DNA from: Pseudomonas sp. GOM7
Lineage (GTDB): Bacteria; Pseudomonadota; Gammaproteobacteria; Pseudomonadales; Pseudomonadaceae
Reading direction: 5' to 3'
Assembly: GCF_026723825.1 (NCBI RefSeq)
Contig: NZ_CP113519.1
Span: 868,001 to 932,000, forward strand
DNA: 64,000 nt
Shown: in pieces, positions 17,155 through 28,344 of the stretch
Layout: each line of letters begins with the position of its first letter
Numbering within the stretch: the stretch's first letter is position 1
Translations under genes and position numbers: made by a program
The notes under the pieces: model-generated
What the model was told of the DNA's origin: nothing
Seen by the model: only the letters and a program-made list of their open reading frames with translations
Databases searched by the model: none

Positions 17155-18330
17155 ATGAATATCACCAGCTTCGCGCAACGTGCCTTCCTCTTCCTGACCC
17201 TGTTGGCTTCGCCACTGGTCTGGGCCAGCCCTCAGGTCGTCCCGGCTCCGCCGCAACTGGCGGCCTCCGCCTATGTGCTGATGGACGCTGCCACCGGCCA
17301 GGTGCTGGTGGGTGAGAACGGCGACGAGCGTCTGCCGCCGGCCAGCCTGACCAAACTGATGACCGCCTATATCGCCACCCTGGAAATCCGCAACGGCAAG
17401 ATCGGCGAGAAGGACATGGTGACCATCAGCGAGCATGCATGGCGCACCGGTGGCGCCGGCTCGGGCGGTTCCACCATGTTCCTGCCGGTCAACAGCCAGG
17501 CCAGCGTCGACGACCTGCTGCACGGTATCATCATCCAGTCCGGCAACGACGCCAGCATCGCCCTGGCCGAGTACATCGCCGGCAGCGAGGACGCCTTCGC
17601 CGACATGATGAACGAGACTGCCAAGCGTCTGGGCATGAACAACACCCACTTCATGAACGCCACTGGTCTGCCCGACCCGCAGCACTACTCCAGCGCTCAT
17701 GACATGGCCATCCTGGCGCGCGCGATCATCAACGAAGACGCCGATCACTACGCCATCTATTCGCAGAAAGACTTCCTCTGGAACAACATCAAGCAGCCCA
17801 ACCGCAACCTGCTGCTGTGGCGCGACAAGACCGTCGACGGTCTGAAGACCGGCCACACCCAGGAAGCCGGTTATTGCCTGGTGGCCTCTGCCGTGCGTGA
17901 TGGTGCGCGCATGATCACCGCCGTGTTCGGTACCAATAGCGAGCAGGCCCGTGCCGCCGAGACGCAGAAGCTGCTGACCTACGGCTTCCGCTTCTTCGAG
18001 AGCCGCACCTTCTATCAGAAGGGCACCGAACTGGCCCAGGCCACCGTGTGGAAGGGCCAGACCAGCAAGGTCAAGGCCGGCCTGGCGCAGGATCTGGCGC
18101 TGACCATGCCCAAGGGCCAACTGGACAAGCTGCAGGCCAGCATGACCCTCAACCCGCAACTGATTGCCCCCATCGCCCAGGGCGAGGTGATCGGCAAGGT
18201 GGAGGTCAAGCTGGGTGACGAGGTGGTGCACAGCGCCGACCTGGTGGCGCTGGAGCCGGTCGAGGAGGGTGGCCTGCTGCGTCGCCTGTGGGACAGCATC
18301 CGGCTGTTTTTCTTCGGCCTGTTCAACTGA
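17155..18330 (+). CDS. dacC: D-alanyl-D-alanine carboxypeptidase (PBP5/6 type)
   Basis: A 391-residue periplasmic carboxypeptidase that trims the terminal D-Ala from stem pentapeptides. It has a Sec signal ending near VWA, the active-site SxxK at Ser64-Lys67 (PASLTKLM), SGN in IQSGNDASIAL and KTG in DGLKTGHTQEAGY. A beta-rich C-terminal domain and a final amphipathic helix (RRLWDSIRLFFFGLFN) that attaches it to the membrane complete the standard architecture. It closes the rodA cluster. MITE copy 1 and a hairpin terminator follow. Confidence 0.96.
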   Translation: MNITSFAQRAFLFLTLLASPLVWASPQVVPAPPQLAASAYVLMDAATGQVLVGENGDERLPPASLTKLMTAYIATLEIRNGKIGEKDMVTISEHAWRTGGAGSGGSTMFLPVNSQASVDDLLHGIIIQSGNDASIALAEYIAGSEDAFADMMNETAKRLGMNNTHFMNATGLPDPQHYSSAHDMAILARAIINEDADHYAIYSQKDFLWNNIKQPNRNLLLWRDKTVDGLKTGHTQEAGYCLVASAVRDGARMITAVFGTNSEQARAAETQKLLTYGFRFFESRTFYQKGTELAQATVWKGQTSKVKAGLAQDLALTMPKGQLDKLQASMTLNPQLIAPIAQGEVIGKVEVKLGDEVVHSADLVALEPVEEGGLLRRLWDSIRLFFFGLFN

Positions 18331-18505
18331 GAGACTAAAAACTACCTGCGTTGTCATCGCTGCGTTAAAAACAGGCTGGAACGCCAGCCCGGTCAAATGG
18401 TCATTTACAGCTCGTAAAGTCGAGCGCGACTCCGACCGTTTTTCGCCTGTTTTTGCGGGGCCGCCATCGGTATTGCGCTGACTGCCTCGTCTACGTTTTT
18501 AGAGA
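18331..18505. mobile_element. MITE-like short inverted-repeat element, copy 1
   Basis: About 175 bp between dacC and ybeD with ends GAGACTAAAAAC and its near complement GTTTTTAGAGAT. The core (GTCATTTACAGCTCGTAAAG, GACTCCGACCGTTTTTCGCC and TTTTTGCGGGGCCGCCATCGG) is shared with copies at 39194-39422, 46961-47143 and 53896-54074. It has no coding capacity. It starts directly after the dacC stop codon. Confidence 0.85.
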
Positions 18506-18513
18506 TTTAGCTT

Positions 18514-18540
18514 GGCCGCTGCCACCCGCAGCGGCCTCTT
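18514..18540 (+). terminator. hairpin after dacC / MITE copy 1
   Basis: Perfect 9-bp stem GGCCGCTGC/GCAGCGGCC with a 5-nt loop, followed by TCTTT. The short T tract makes it a moderate intrinsic terminator for the dacC transcript, 30 bp before ybeD. Confidence 0.6.
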
Positions 18541-18569
18541 TATGGACGGGCTTCGAGCCCGCTGATGTC

Positions 18570-18848
18570 ATGACCGATACCGACGTTCAAGCCCCGAAAA
18601 TCGAATTCCCCTGCGAGCGCTACCCGATCAAGGTGATCGGCACCGCTGGCGAGGGGTTTGCCGACCTGGTGATCGAAGTGATCCAGCGCCACGCACCGGA
18701 TCTGGATGCCTCCACCCTGGTACTGCGCGACAGCCGCAATGGCAACTTCCTCTCCGTGCAGGTACTGATCACTGCGACCAGTGTCGAGCAGTTGCAGGCG
18801 ATTCACGTCGACCTGCGTGCCACCGGCCGCGTGCACATGGTGCTGTGA
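18570..18848 (+). CDS. ybeD: YbeD/DUF493 family protein
   Basis: A 92-residue cytoplasmic protein with an ACT-like fold of the YbeD (DUF493) family. The family start [12 protein letters not shown] and the closing ATGRVHMVL are intact. It has been proposed to be a lipoate-regulation or small-ligand protein because it almost always precedes lipB, as here, but its biochemical role is not established. Its stop overlaps the GTG start of lipB. Confidence 0.93.
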   Translation: MTDTDVQAPKIEFPCERYPIKVIGTAGEGFADLVIEVIQRHAPDLDASTLVLRDSRNGNFLSVQVLITATSVEQLQAIHVDLRATGRVHMVL

Positions 18849-19465
18849 CGGCCGTGGCCGAGCTCGTCGTTCGCCATCTGGGCCTGGTGGAGTACCTGCC
18901 GACATTGGAGGCCATGCGCCAACTGACCCGTGAGCGTGATGAGCACACGCCAGACGAGATCTGGCTGCTGCAGCACCCGAAGGTGTTCACCCAGGGCCAG
19001 GCCGGCAAGGCCGAGCACTTGCTGGCGCCTGGTGATATCCCGGTGGTGCAGGTCGAGCGTGGCGGGCAGGTGACCTACCACGGCCCCGGGCAACTGGTGG
19101 CCTACCTGATGCTCGACCTGCGCCGCCTCGACCTGGGCGTGCGCGAGCTGGTGACCACCATGGAGCAGAGCCTGGTCGAGCTGCTGGCCGGTTATGGTAT
19201 CGAGGCAGCGCCCAAGGCCGATGCCCCGGGCGTGTACGTGGCCGGCGACAAGATTGCCTCGCTGGGCCTTCGGGTCAGCCGTGGCTGCTCCTTCCACGGC
19301 CTGGCACTGAACGTCGACATGGACATGACCCCCTTCCTGCGCATCAATCCTTGCGGTTACGCCGGGCTGAAGATGGTGCAGATGCGTGAGCTGCTGGCCA
19401 CGCCGCCGGACTTCGACGAAGTGGCGCAGCGTCTGGAGCGGGTGCTGCGCGTTCGCCTGAGTTAG
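18845..19465 (+). CDS. lipB: octanoyl-ACP:protein octanoyltransferase
   Basis: A 206-residue enzyme that moves octanoyl groups from acyl carrier protein to lipoyl domains of 2-oxoacid dehydrogenases and the glycine cleavage H protein. Signature blocks are [14 protein letters not shown], the lysine in [19 protein letters not shown] and the catalytic cysteine in [11 protein letters not shown]. The GTG at 18845 overlaps the ybeD stop (GTGA), giving coupled translation. LipA, which inserts sulfur in the next step, is encoded by the convergent neighbour. Confidence 0.95.
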   Translation: MTAVAELVVRHLGLVEYLPTLEAMRQLTRERDEHTPDEIWLLQHPKVFTQGQAGKAEHLLAPGDIPVVQVERGGQVTYHGPGQLVAYLMLDLRRLDLGVRELVTTMEQSLVELLAGYGIEAAPKADAPGVYVAGDKIASLGLRVSRGCSFHGLALNVDMDMTPFLRINPCGYAGLKMVQMRELLATPPDFDEVAQRLERVLRVRLS

Positions 19466-19508
19466 GTGTAGGGGGGCCTCCCAGACGGCTCGATTTCAGC
19501 GATTTCCC

Positions 19509-19571
19509 GGTGCGCGCAGCGCACCCTACGTACAGCGACTCGCTCGAACCGTAGGGTGCGCTGTGCGCACC
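19509..19571. repeat. REP/MITE-like palindrome between lipB and lipA
   Basis: Two 22-bp arms (19509-19530 and 19550-19571; GTAGGGTGCGC-type) are inverted copies with one mismatch, separated by 19 bp. Sequences with this GTAGGGTGCGC core are, as I recall, scattered through many Pseudomonas genomes. It lies directly after lipB. Confidence 0.8.
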
Positions 19572-19592
19572 TATGAGGCATTGACTGCAACG

Positions 19593-19620
19593 CAAAAGGG
19601 ACGCATCGGCGTCCCTTTTG
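19593..19620. terminator. bidirectional terminator between lipB and lipA
   Basis: A perfect 12-bp stem CAAAAGGGACGC/GCGTCCCTTTTG with a 4-nt loop ATCG, giving T-rich tails on both strands. It sits between the convergent lipB and lipA genes and can serve both. Confidence 0.9.
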
Positions 19621-19639
19621 TTTGTGTGGCAGATCCGGC

Positions 19640-20692
19640 TCAGTTCAGATTCAACGCCGGGATCAGGCTGCTGTCGACCTGCTGGCCTGGCACCGGCACG
19701 GGGGCGGCGAGGCCCAGGTTGTTCTTCTCGAACACCCGATCGGCACGGTAGCTGGAACGTACCAGCGGGCCGGCAGCCACTTCCATGAAGCCTTTTTCCA
19801 GGCCTATATCACGGAAACGGTTGAATTCTTCCGGGCTGACCCAGCGTTTGACCGGCAGGTGGTTGCGCGTGGGTTGCAGATACTGGCCGAGGGTGAGGAT
19901 GTCCACGCCGATGGCACGCAGATCATCCATGGTTTCCAGGATTTCCTCGTCGGTCTCGCCCAGGCCGAGCATCAGGCTGGTCTTGGTCAGCACGTCTGGG
20001 CGATGCTTCTTGGCGTGCTCGAGCACCTTGAGGGTCTTCTCGTAGCCGGCACGCGGGTCACGCACCACGTGGGTCAGGCGCTTGACCGTCTCGACGTTCT
20101 GCGCGAACACCTCCAGGCCGGAATCCACCACGCGCTCGATGGCCTGATGGTCGCCATCGAAGTCCGGGGTCAGGGCCTCGACCACCACCTGCGGGGTGTT
20201 TGCCTTGATGGCGCGGACGCAGGCTGCGTAATGCCCGGCGCCGCCGTCGTCGAGGTCATCGCGATCCACTGAGGTCAGCACGATGTAACGCAGGGCCATC
20301 AACTCCACCGACTTGGCGGTGTTCTGCGGCTCTTCCAGATCCAGCCAGCCATTGGGGTTGCCGGTGTCCACGGCGCAGAAGCGGCAGGCGCGGGTGCAGA
20401 CCGAACCCATGAGCATGATGGTGGCGGTGCCGTTGGACCAGCATTCACCCATGTTCGGGCAATGCGATTCCTGGCAGACGGTGCTCAGACGATGCTCGCC
20501 GACGTTGCGCTTGACCGCCTCGAAACGGCTGCCGCCCGGCGCCTTGACCCGCAGCCACTTGGGCTTGGGCTCGAAGACCTGGGGCTCGGCTGAGGCGCGG
20601 CGCTTCTGACCGTCCTTGATCGCGGTGATGCCTTGGGCGGTGCGGAATTTTTCGCCGCTGGCGACGGGTTTGGACGAGGAGGTGTCGGACAT
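19640..20692 (-). CDS. lipA: lipoyl synthase
   Basis: A 350-residue radical-SAM enzyme that inserts two sulfur atoms into the octanoyl chain on lipoyl domains. The radical-SAM cluster motif CTRACRFC is present, together with the auxiliary-cluster [12 protein letters not shown] motif upstream and the C-terminal serine in RSSYRAD that ligates the auxiliary cluster. It has a long basic N-terminal extension of about 60 residues. It is convergent with lipB, separated by a shared terminator. Confidence 0.97.
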   Translation of the reverse strand: MSDTSSSKPVASGEKFRTAQGITAIKDGQKRRASAEPQVFEPKPKWLRVKAPGGSRFEAVKRNVGEHRLSTVCQESHCPNMGECWSNGTATIMLMGSVCTRACRFCAVDTGNPNGWLDLEEPQNTAKSVELMALRYIVLTSVDRDDLDDGGAGHYAACVRAIKANTPQVVVEALTPDFDGDHQAIERVVDSGLEVFAQNVETVKRLTHVVRDPRAGYEKTLKVLEHAKKHRPDVLTKTSLMLGLGETDEEILETMDDLRAIGVDILTLGQYLQPTRNHLPVKRWVSPEEFNRFRDIGLEKGFMEVAAGPLVRSSYRADRVFEKNNLGLAAPVPVPGQQVDSSLIPALNLN

Positions 20693-20828
20693 CGGAAATC
20701 TGGGCTCCGGTAGAGGCTCCGTGGGGCAGTCGGCTTGTGGCCGCCGGGCAGTTTACCACAGCGGCAGGAGCCGGCGTTGCAGGCTCTCGTCGGCCCGTAA
20801 GGCATCCAAGGAGGTGGGTAGCACGCTC

Positions 20829-22094
20829 TCAGCGCTTGCGCAGTGTTTCGAGCAGCTCCGGGCTGGGGTAACCGTCGGCGGGCTCGTTCAACTGCAGTTG
20901 CAGCATACGGATGGCCTTGCGCGTATTGGCTCCGATGATGCCGTCGGCCGGGCCTGGGTCGAAGCCACTGGCTGCCAGCAATTGCTGTAGCTCGATGCGC
21001 TCGCTACGGCCGAGTTGGCGTTCGTCGCGCGGCCAGCTTGCCTGAACCTCGGTGGGGTTGAGCAGGTTGTCGGAAAGCAGGCCGATGGCCAAGGCGTAAG
21101 AGGTGGAGTTGTTGTAACGCAGGATGCTGCGGAAGTTATCCAGCAGCAGGAAGGCCGGGCCGCGATGGCCGGCCGGCAATACCAGCGTGGCGCGGCTGTC
21201 GACAGCGGCGCCCTTGGAACTGATGGCCGGGTACACCCCGAGGGCCTGCCATTCGGCCAGGGTGCGGCGCTGCTCGGGGTCGGCATGGAAGTAGTCGAAC
21301 TGCTTGGGCAGCCGCACCTCGAAGCCCCAGGGTTGGCCAGGTTTCCAGCCGGAGGATTGCAGGTAATGGGCGGCCGAGGCCAGGGCATCGGTGGAAGAGT
21401 TCCACAGGTCGCGCTTGCCGTCGCCGTCGAAGTCCACCGCATGCTCGTTGTAGGTGGTGGGCATGAACTGGGTCTGGCCCATGGCGCCGGCCCAGGAGCC
21501 GACCATGCGCTCGCTGCTGATGTCGCCGTTCTGCAGGATCTGCAGGGCGGCCAGCAACTGGTTGCGCCAGAAAGCCTGCCGGCGCCCTTCATAGGCCAGG
21601 GTGGCGAGCGAACGGATCACGCTGTTGCTGCCGATGTTGTTGCCGAAGTTGCTTTCCAGGCCCCAGATGGCCACCAGGATCGGTGCCTCGACGCCATAGC
21701 GCTGCTCGATATTGCGCAGCACGACATTGTGCTGAGCCAGCAGCACCCGGCCGCGACCGACGCGGCTGGCCGATACGGCACCGTCGAGGTATTCCCAGAT
21801 CGGCCGGGTGAATTCCGGCTGGCTGCTGTCGGCCTTTATCACTGCCGGGTCTGGCGTGACGCCTGCGAACACGCGATCGAACAGGGCGCCATCGATACCG
21901 GCGGCCACGGCTTCGCTACGCAGATTCTGACGCCACTCGGCGAAGTCAAGTGCAGGCTGGGGCACGTTGAGCAGTGGCGCAGGCGTGATGAGCGATGGTG
22001 TCGTAGGCAGGTTTTGCGCCGGGGCTTTGGCGCAGGCAGCCAGCAGCAACAGAGGGAGCAGAACCAGGGGGCGGCGAGGAAGCTGGAGTAGCAT
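20829..22094 (-). CDS. MltB-family lytic transglycosylase with peptidoglycan-binding domain
   Basis: A 421-residue lipoprotein (lipobox LLAAC near residue 20). The central domain is a family-3 lytic transglycosylase with the catalytic glutamate in AIWGLESNFGNN and the block GAMGQTQFMPTTYNEHAVDFDGDG. The last 65 residues form a PG_binding_1 domain (LQQLLAASGFDPGPADGIIG, then the LQLQLN close). It is distinct from the mltB at 14971, which lacks the binding domain, so the window encodes two family-3 enzymes. By context it resembles PA3992 of P. aeruginosa. Confidence 0.93.
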   Translation of the reverse strand: MLLQLPRRPLVLLPLLLLAACAKAPAQNLPTTPSLITPAPLLNVPQPALDFAEWRQNLRSEAVAAGIDGALFDRVFAGVTPDPAVIKADSSQPEFTRPIWEYLDGAVSASRVGRGRVLLAQHNVVLRNIEQRYGVEAPILVAIWGLESNFGNNIGSNSVIRSLATLAYEGRRQAFWRNQLLAALQILQNGDISSERMVGSWAGAMGQTQFMPTTYNEHAVDFDGDGKRDLWNSSTDALASAAHYLQSSGWKPGQPWGFEVRLPKQFDYFHADPEQRRTLAEWQALGVYPAISSKGAAVDSRATLVLPAGHRGPAFLLLDNFRSILRYNNSTSYALAIGLLSDNLLNPTEVQASWPRDERQLGRSERIELQQLLAASGFDPGPADGIIGANTRKAIRMLQLQLNEPADGYPSPELLETLRKR

Positions 22095-22127
22095 GTCTAT
22101 CTCGAGGCTTTTAAGCAGGCGTTTACC

Positions 22128-22322
22128 TTAGCATGCTCGGCAGGTTTTCTGGGCTATCAGCGCGCTGAGCCACCCTATAAAGCAAGAAGCCTCCCAGTTA
22201 CGGGAGGCTTCGCGGCGGTAGCTACCTTTGCCTTTCTGTGGCCGTTCCTGGCGGGAGCGAAACAGTGGCTGGGCGATGATGGATTTGGCCTTGTTCGGCC
22301 GTTTACCGGTTTTCTTGCTCAT
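22128..22322 (-). CDS. arfA: alternative ribosome-rescue factor A
   Basis: A 64-residue reading frame whose first half matches ArfA: SKKTGKRPNKAKSIIAQPLF then RSRQERPQKGKGSYRRE and NWEAS, close to the E. coli LFRQRVEKNKKGKGSY...GNWEASG block. ArfA recruits RF2 to free ribosomes stalled on non-stop mRNA when tmRNA is overwhelmed. Codons 38-46 form a perfect 10-bp hairpin in the mRNA (see the entry at 22186), the E. coli arrangement that yields non-stop arfA message tagged and destroyed by tmRNA. The hydrophobic tail after residue 46 is probably lost in the active form. It lies between holA and the lytic transglycosylase gene. Confidence 0.85.
   Translation of the reverse strand: MSKKTGKRPNKAKSIIAQPLFRSRQERPQKGKGSYRREASRNWEASCFIGWLSALIAQKTCRAC
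22186..22211 (-). promoter_or_regulatory. intragenic hairpin controlling arfA
   Basis: Perfect 10-bp stem GAAGCCTCCC/GGGAGGCTTC with a 6-nt loop, inside the arfA coding region over codons 38-46. In E. coli a matching stem is cut by RNase III or terminates transcription, so ArfA is normally made from a non-stop message and accumulates only if tmRNA fails. Confidence 0.8.
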
Positions 22323-22434
22323 GGCGTTTCCTCTTCGACTCGTCTGCAGAGAGGCAGGCGCGCGGACTATGCGCCGCTGTACGGAAAGTGTCCAGATTGT
22401 GGTCTGGGCGGGGGGGAAAGCAGGCCAGCAGCCA

Positions 22435-23463
22435 TTACAGACGCAGGCGTTGTCCGGATAGCTGCAGGGTCAGCAGCGCCAGATTGCTCCAGGGGTCACC
22501 TGGGGCCTGGCCCTTGATCTGTGCATCGACCTGCTGCGCCTGCTGCAGCAACTGCCCCCAGCGTTTGCTGCTGTGACGGTGCAGGGCCTTGGAGAGCAAG
22601 GGGCGGCGTTTGTCCCACACTGGCGGGCGGGCACTGGCGAAGGCTTTCTCCAGAGGGATGCCCTGGGCGTGCTGGTGGGCCAGGCCGGCCAGCAGGCGCA
22701 GCTCGCGGGCCAGGGCCCAGAGGATCACCGGGGTTTCCACGCCTTCGCCACGCAGGCCTTCGAGCATGCGCAGAGCGTGTGCCGCTTCGCCGTTGAGGGC
22801 TGCATCGATCAGGCCGAAGACATCGAAGCGGGCACTGTCGGCCACGGCGGCCTGGACGGTTTCCGCATCCACCTGGTTGCCTTCGGCCAGCAGCTTGAGC
22901 TTCTCCACTTCCTGGGCGGCCGCCAGCAGGTTGCCTTCCACCCGTGCAGCGATCATATCCACCGCATCGGCGCTGGCGCTGAGGCCGGCCTGGGCCAGGC
23001 GCTGGCGAATCCATTGCTGCAGTTGATGGGCGTCGATCGGCCAGATCTGGATGAACTGGCTTACCTGGCCGTCGATCAGCGCCTTGGCCCATTTGGATTT
23101 CTGCGTGCTGCCGTCGAGCTTGGGCAGGCTGAGCAGCAGGACGGTGTCCTCCGGTGGCCGGGCCAGGTATTCGAGCAGGGCAGCCGCGCCCTTGTCGCCC
23201 GGCTTGCCGGACGGCAAGCGCAACTCCAGCAGGCGTTTCTCGGCGAACAGCGAGAGGCTGGCGCCGGCCTGCAGCAGGTTGCCCCAGTCGAAATTGGCCT
23301 CGGCATTGAATACCTGGCGTTCGCCGAAGCCTTGCTGACGGCAGGCGTTGCGCACGGCATCGGCGGCTTCCTGGCACAGCAGCGGTTCGTCACCGCTGAT
23401 GACATAGACCGGGGCCAGCACGCCTTGCAGGTGCTTGCCGAGTTGGGCGGGAGAAAGTTTCAT
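22435..23463 (-). CDS. holA: DNA polymerase III subunit delta
   Basis: A 342-residue clamp-loader subunit that opens the beta clamp. The N-terminus (LSPAQLGKHLQGVLAPVYVISGDEPLL) and the FGERQVFNAEANFDW block are typical of bacterial HolA, as is the helical C-terminal collar segment. It is the third gene of the conserved leuS-lptE-holA unit, with a 40-bp gap after lptE. Confidence 0.95.
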   Translation of the reverse strand: MKLSPAQLGKHLQGVLAPVYVISGDEPLLCQEAADAVRNACRQQGFGERQVFNAEANFDWGNLLQAGASLSLFAEKRLLELRLPSGKPGDKGAAALLEYLARPPEDTVLLLSLPKLDGSTQKSKWAKALIDGQVSQFIQIWPIDAHQLQQWIRQRLAQAGLSASADAVDMIAARVEGNLLAAAQEVEKLKLLAEGNQVDAETVQAAVADSARFDVFGLIDAALNGEAAHALRMLEGLRGEGVETPVILWALARELRLLAGLAHQHAQGIPLEKAFASARPPVWDKRRPLLSKALHRHSSKRWGQLLQQAQQVDAQIKGQAPGDPWSNLALLTLQLSGQRLRL

Positions 23464-23503
23464 GAGCGGGCAAAGGCGGGCCGCTGGAGGCGGCCCGATG
23501 GCG

Positions 23504-24115
23504 TCACTGACGCGGCAGTTCGATGGGCGATTGCTGTGGCGCAGTCTGCGCCTCGCGTGCCTGGCGCGCCGCCTCTGCGGCTTCGGCTTCGGCCTTGGCG
23601 CGGGCTTCGGCGGTCTGCTGCAACTGGTCGAGTTGCTCGGGGGTGACCAGGCTCAGGCGCTGCACCAGTTGCTGGATCATCTCGCGGCGCAGTTCGCGAC
23701 GCAATTGCGCGGCCTCTTCATCGGAACCAATGAGGTTGTTGCTGTCCTGCAGGTAGTAGTTCTGCACTTCGATTTCGTTGCTGGTCAGCAGCAGATCCTT
23801 GGCACCATGGATCTCGTACTCGATCTTCATGGTCAGCTCGTACTCGGCATTACGGCCATTACTGGTGTAGCTGGCCGCGCGGCGATTTTCCGACTCACGG
23901 CTGATCACCAACTTGTAAGGCGCGCCGGCATAGACCTTGACGTCGTTGTTCTGCAGGGCTTCGCGCACCTGCTTGACGGTGTCGCCATAGGCATTGCGTG
24001 CACTGACGTTCAGCTCGGTCAGGGCAAACTGGGTGCTGCCCGTGCCGCGCAGTTGAAAACCACAGGCGCTGAGCAGTACGGCCAGGCCGATGACCAGCAG
24101 ATTCCGTTTCATCAT
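23504..24115 (-). CDS. lptE: LPS assembly lipoprotein LptE
   Basis: About 203 residues. It is an outer-membrane lipoprotein (LLSAC lipobox, then GFQLRG) that plugs the LptD barrel and helps deliver lipopolysaccharide to the cell surface. The Pseudomonas form has a long Ala/Glu/Arg-rich coiled tail after residue 160 ([19 protein letters not shown]), seen here. The start at 24115 is favoured because GGGGA lies 7-8 bases upstream; an ATG one codon later is possible. It lies between leuS and holA. Confidence 0.94.
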   Translation of the reverse strand: MMKRNLLVIGLAVLLSACGFQLRGTGSTQFALTELNVSARNAYGDTVKQVREALQNNDVKVYAGAPYKLVISRESENRRAASYTSNGRNAEYELTMKIEYEIHGAKDLLLTSNEIEVQNYYLQDSNNLIGSDEEAAQLRRELRREMIQQLVQRLSLVTPEQLDQLQQTAEARAKAEAEAAEAARQAREAQTAPQQSPIELPRQ

Positions 24116-24170
24116 TATCAAATCCCCTTGGCGGATCGCGGCGCCACGCGACGGTGGCGCCGAGCTTACA

Positions 24171-26957
<2,787 letters not shown>

Positions 26958-27007
26958 CTAAGCTTGGTGCAAAGAGCCCCATGCCTTGGGGCTTGTCGAG
27001 GTGCCGC

Positions 27008-27427
27008 ATGGGCGAAGCGCGAACGAGAGAACGAGGCGGTGATCTGTACGAGCGCTTGCTGCAACGGCTGGCCCTGGCACTCGACGAAGCCGAAACGGCC
27101 AGTACGCTGCGTGCCGAGACCCGTGATGAGCTCGAGCTCAAGGGGCTCAGCAGCGCCGAGATGGAACTGGTACAGGCCTACCTCAACCGCGACATGAGCT
27201 GGTTGCGTGGCTGGCAGGCGGCAGCCGAGGAGCTGGCGCTGCTGCAGCATCAGCCCAGGCGCGGTAGCAAACCGGTTCATGGCAAGGCCAAGCCCAGGTT
27301 GATGATTCGTCGCCATCCGCTGTACTGCGCTCTATGTGGTACCTGCGTGAGTTGGCAGCGTCACCGAGGTGTGATGGCCTGTCAGGCCTGTGGCTCGCAA
27401 CTGTTCCGCAGCGGCAAACCCCGCTAG
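27008..27427 (+). CDS. zinc-ribbon protein, YbeL/DUF1451 type
   Basis: A 139-residue cytoplasmic protein. The first 90 residues are helical and acidic (LYERLLQRLALALDEAE), and the last 40 form a zinc ribbon with two pairs, CALCGTC and CQACG. This is the layout of the YbeL family found next to leuS in many gammaproteobacteria; its function is unknown. The start at 27008 is chosen for the GAGG seven bases upstream. The gene is divergent from leuS. Confidence 0.85.
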   Translation: MGEARTRERGGDLYERLLQRLALALDEAETASTLRAETRDELELKGLSSAEMELVQAYLNRDMSWLRGWQAAAEELALLQHQPRRGSKPVHGKAKPRLMIRRHPLYCALCGTCVSWQRHRGVMACQACGSQLFRSGKPR

Positions 27428-27453
27428 GCTGTGGGCATCCAAGAGGGATGCCC

Positions 27454-28266
27454 ATGCCGATTCGCTACATGCTCAAACAACTGCTCATGCCGCCAGGCGT
27501 GCTTCTGCTGCTGATCCTGCTGGGCTGGTGGGCGCGCAAGCGTTTTCCTCGCCTGGCTACTAGTGCGTTCGTGCTGGGCTTGGGTGGGCTGTGGTTGATG
27601 AGTCTGCCTGCAGTGATGCAATGGAGCGCCAGCCTGCTCGAGCGCGAGCCGGCGCTGGCCGAGTCGCAGTGGCCGAGCCTCGCGCAGCGCGCCGATGCCA
27701 TCGTGATATTGGGTGCCGGGCGTGAGCAGAACGATCCGGGCTGGGGGCGTACCGATCAACCCGGCCTGATGGCGCTGGAGCGCCTGCGCTATGCGGCGCG
27801 CCTGGCGCGAGCATCGGGCCTGCCGTTGGCTGCTACCGGCGGCCTGCATTACGGTCAGCCGCCGAGCGAGGCTGCGCTGATGGCCGATGCCATGCGCCGC
27901 GACTATGGGCTGGAGATTCGCTGGCTGGAAGAGCAAAGTCGTACCACTTGGGAGAATGCCGTGCTCAGTGCCGAACTGCTGCAGGCCCAGGGCGTACGCC
28001 GCGTGGTGCTGGTCACCCAGGCCTGGCACATGCCGCGGGCGCGCTGGAGTTTCGAGCAGGCTGGCTTTGAGGTGATCACCGCGCCGATGGGCTATTTCAG
28101 CACCAGCTATGAGCGCCCGCTGGGCGGCTGGCTGCCGGAGTCGCGCGTGATCTGGCAAAGCGGCATGCTGCTCAACGAGGCGATCGGCTTGCTGGCGTAT
28201 CCCATCGTCTATGGGCGAGAAGCAGCTACAAGCATCAAGCTTCAAGCGGCAAGTAAAAGCGAGTAG
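27454..28266 (+). CDS. ElyC/YdcF-type DUF218 membrane protein
   Basis: A 270-residue protein with two N-terminal membrane spans (residues 10-30 and 35-55) and a DUF218 domain (DAIVILGAG, TGG near residue 130, then SRTTWENA and TQAWHMPRARW). ElyC-type members affect envelope integrity and undecaprenyl-phosphate lipid carrier metabolism; YdcF binds AdoMet. Which applies here is unclear. The start at 27454 has GAGGG six bases upstream, better spaced than an ATG two codons earlier. Confidence 0.85.
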   Translation: MPIRYMLKQLLMPPGVLLLLILLGWWARKRFPRLATSAFVLGLGGLWLMSLPAVMQWSASLLEREPALAESQWPSLAQRADAIVILGAGREQNDPGWGRTDQPGLMALERLRYAARLARASGLPLAATGGLHYGQPPSEAALMADAMRRDYGLEIRWLEEQSRTTWENAVLSAELLQAQGVRRVVLVTQAWHMPRARWSFEQAGFEVITAPMGYFSTSYERPLGGWLPESRVIWQSGMLLNEAIGLLAYPIVYGREAATSIKLQAASKSE

Positions 28267-28323
28267 CCCGGATGCAATCCGGGAGCCATGGCGTGACGAC
28301 TCCCCGGATTGCATCCGGGCTAC
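28263..28323. repeat. REP-like perfect palindrome
   Basis: Two perfect 21-bp inverted arms (28263-28283 and 28303-28323, GTAGCCCGGATGCAATCCGGG-type) with a 19-bp spacer, between the ElyC-like gene and lnt, which converge. A related half (GTAGCCGGATGCAATCC) occurs at about 43134-43150. It may act as a bidirectional terminator. Confidence 0.85.
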
Positions 28324-28344
28324 GCTTGCAGCTTGCAGCCGCCC

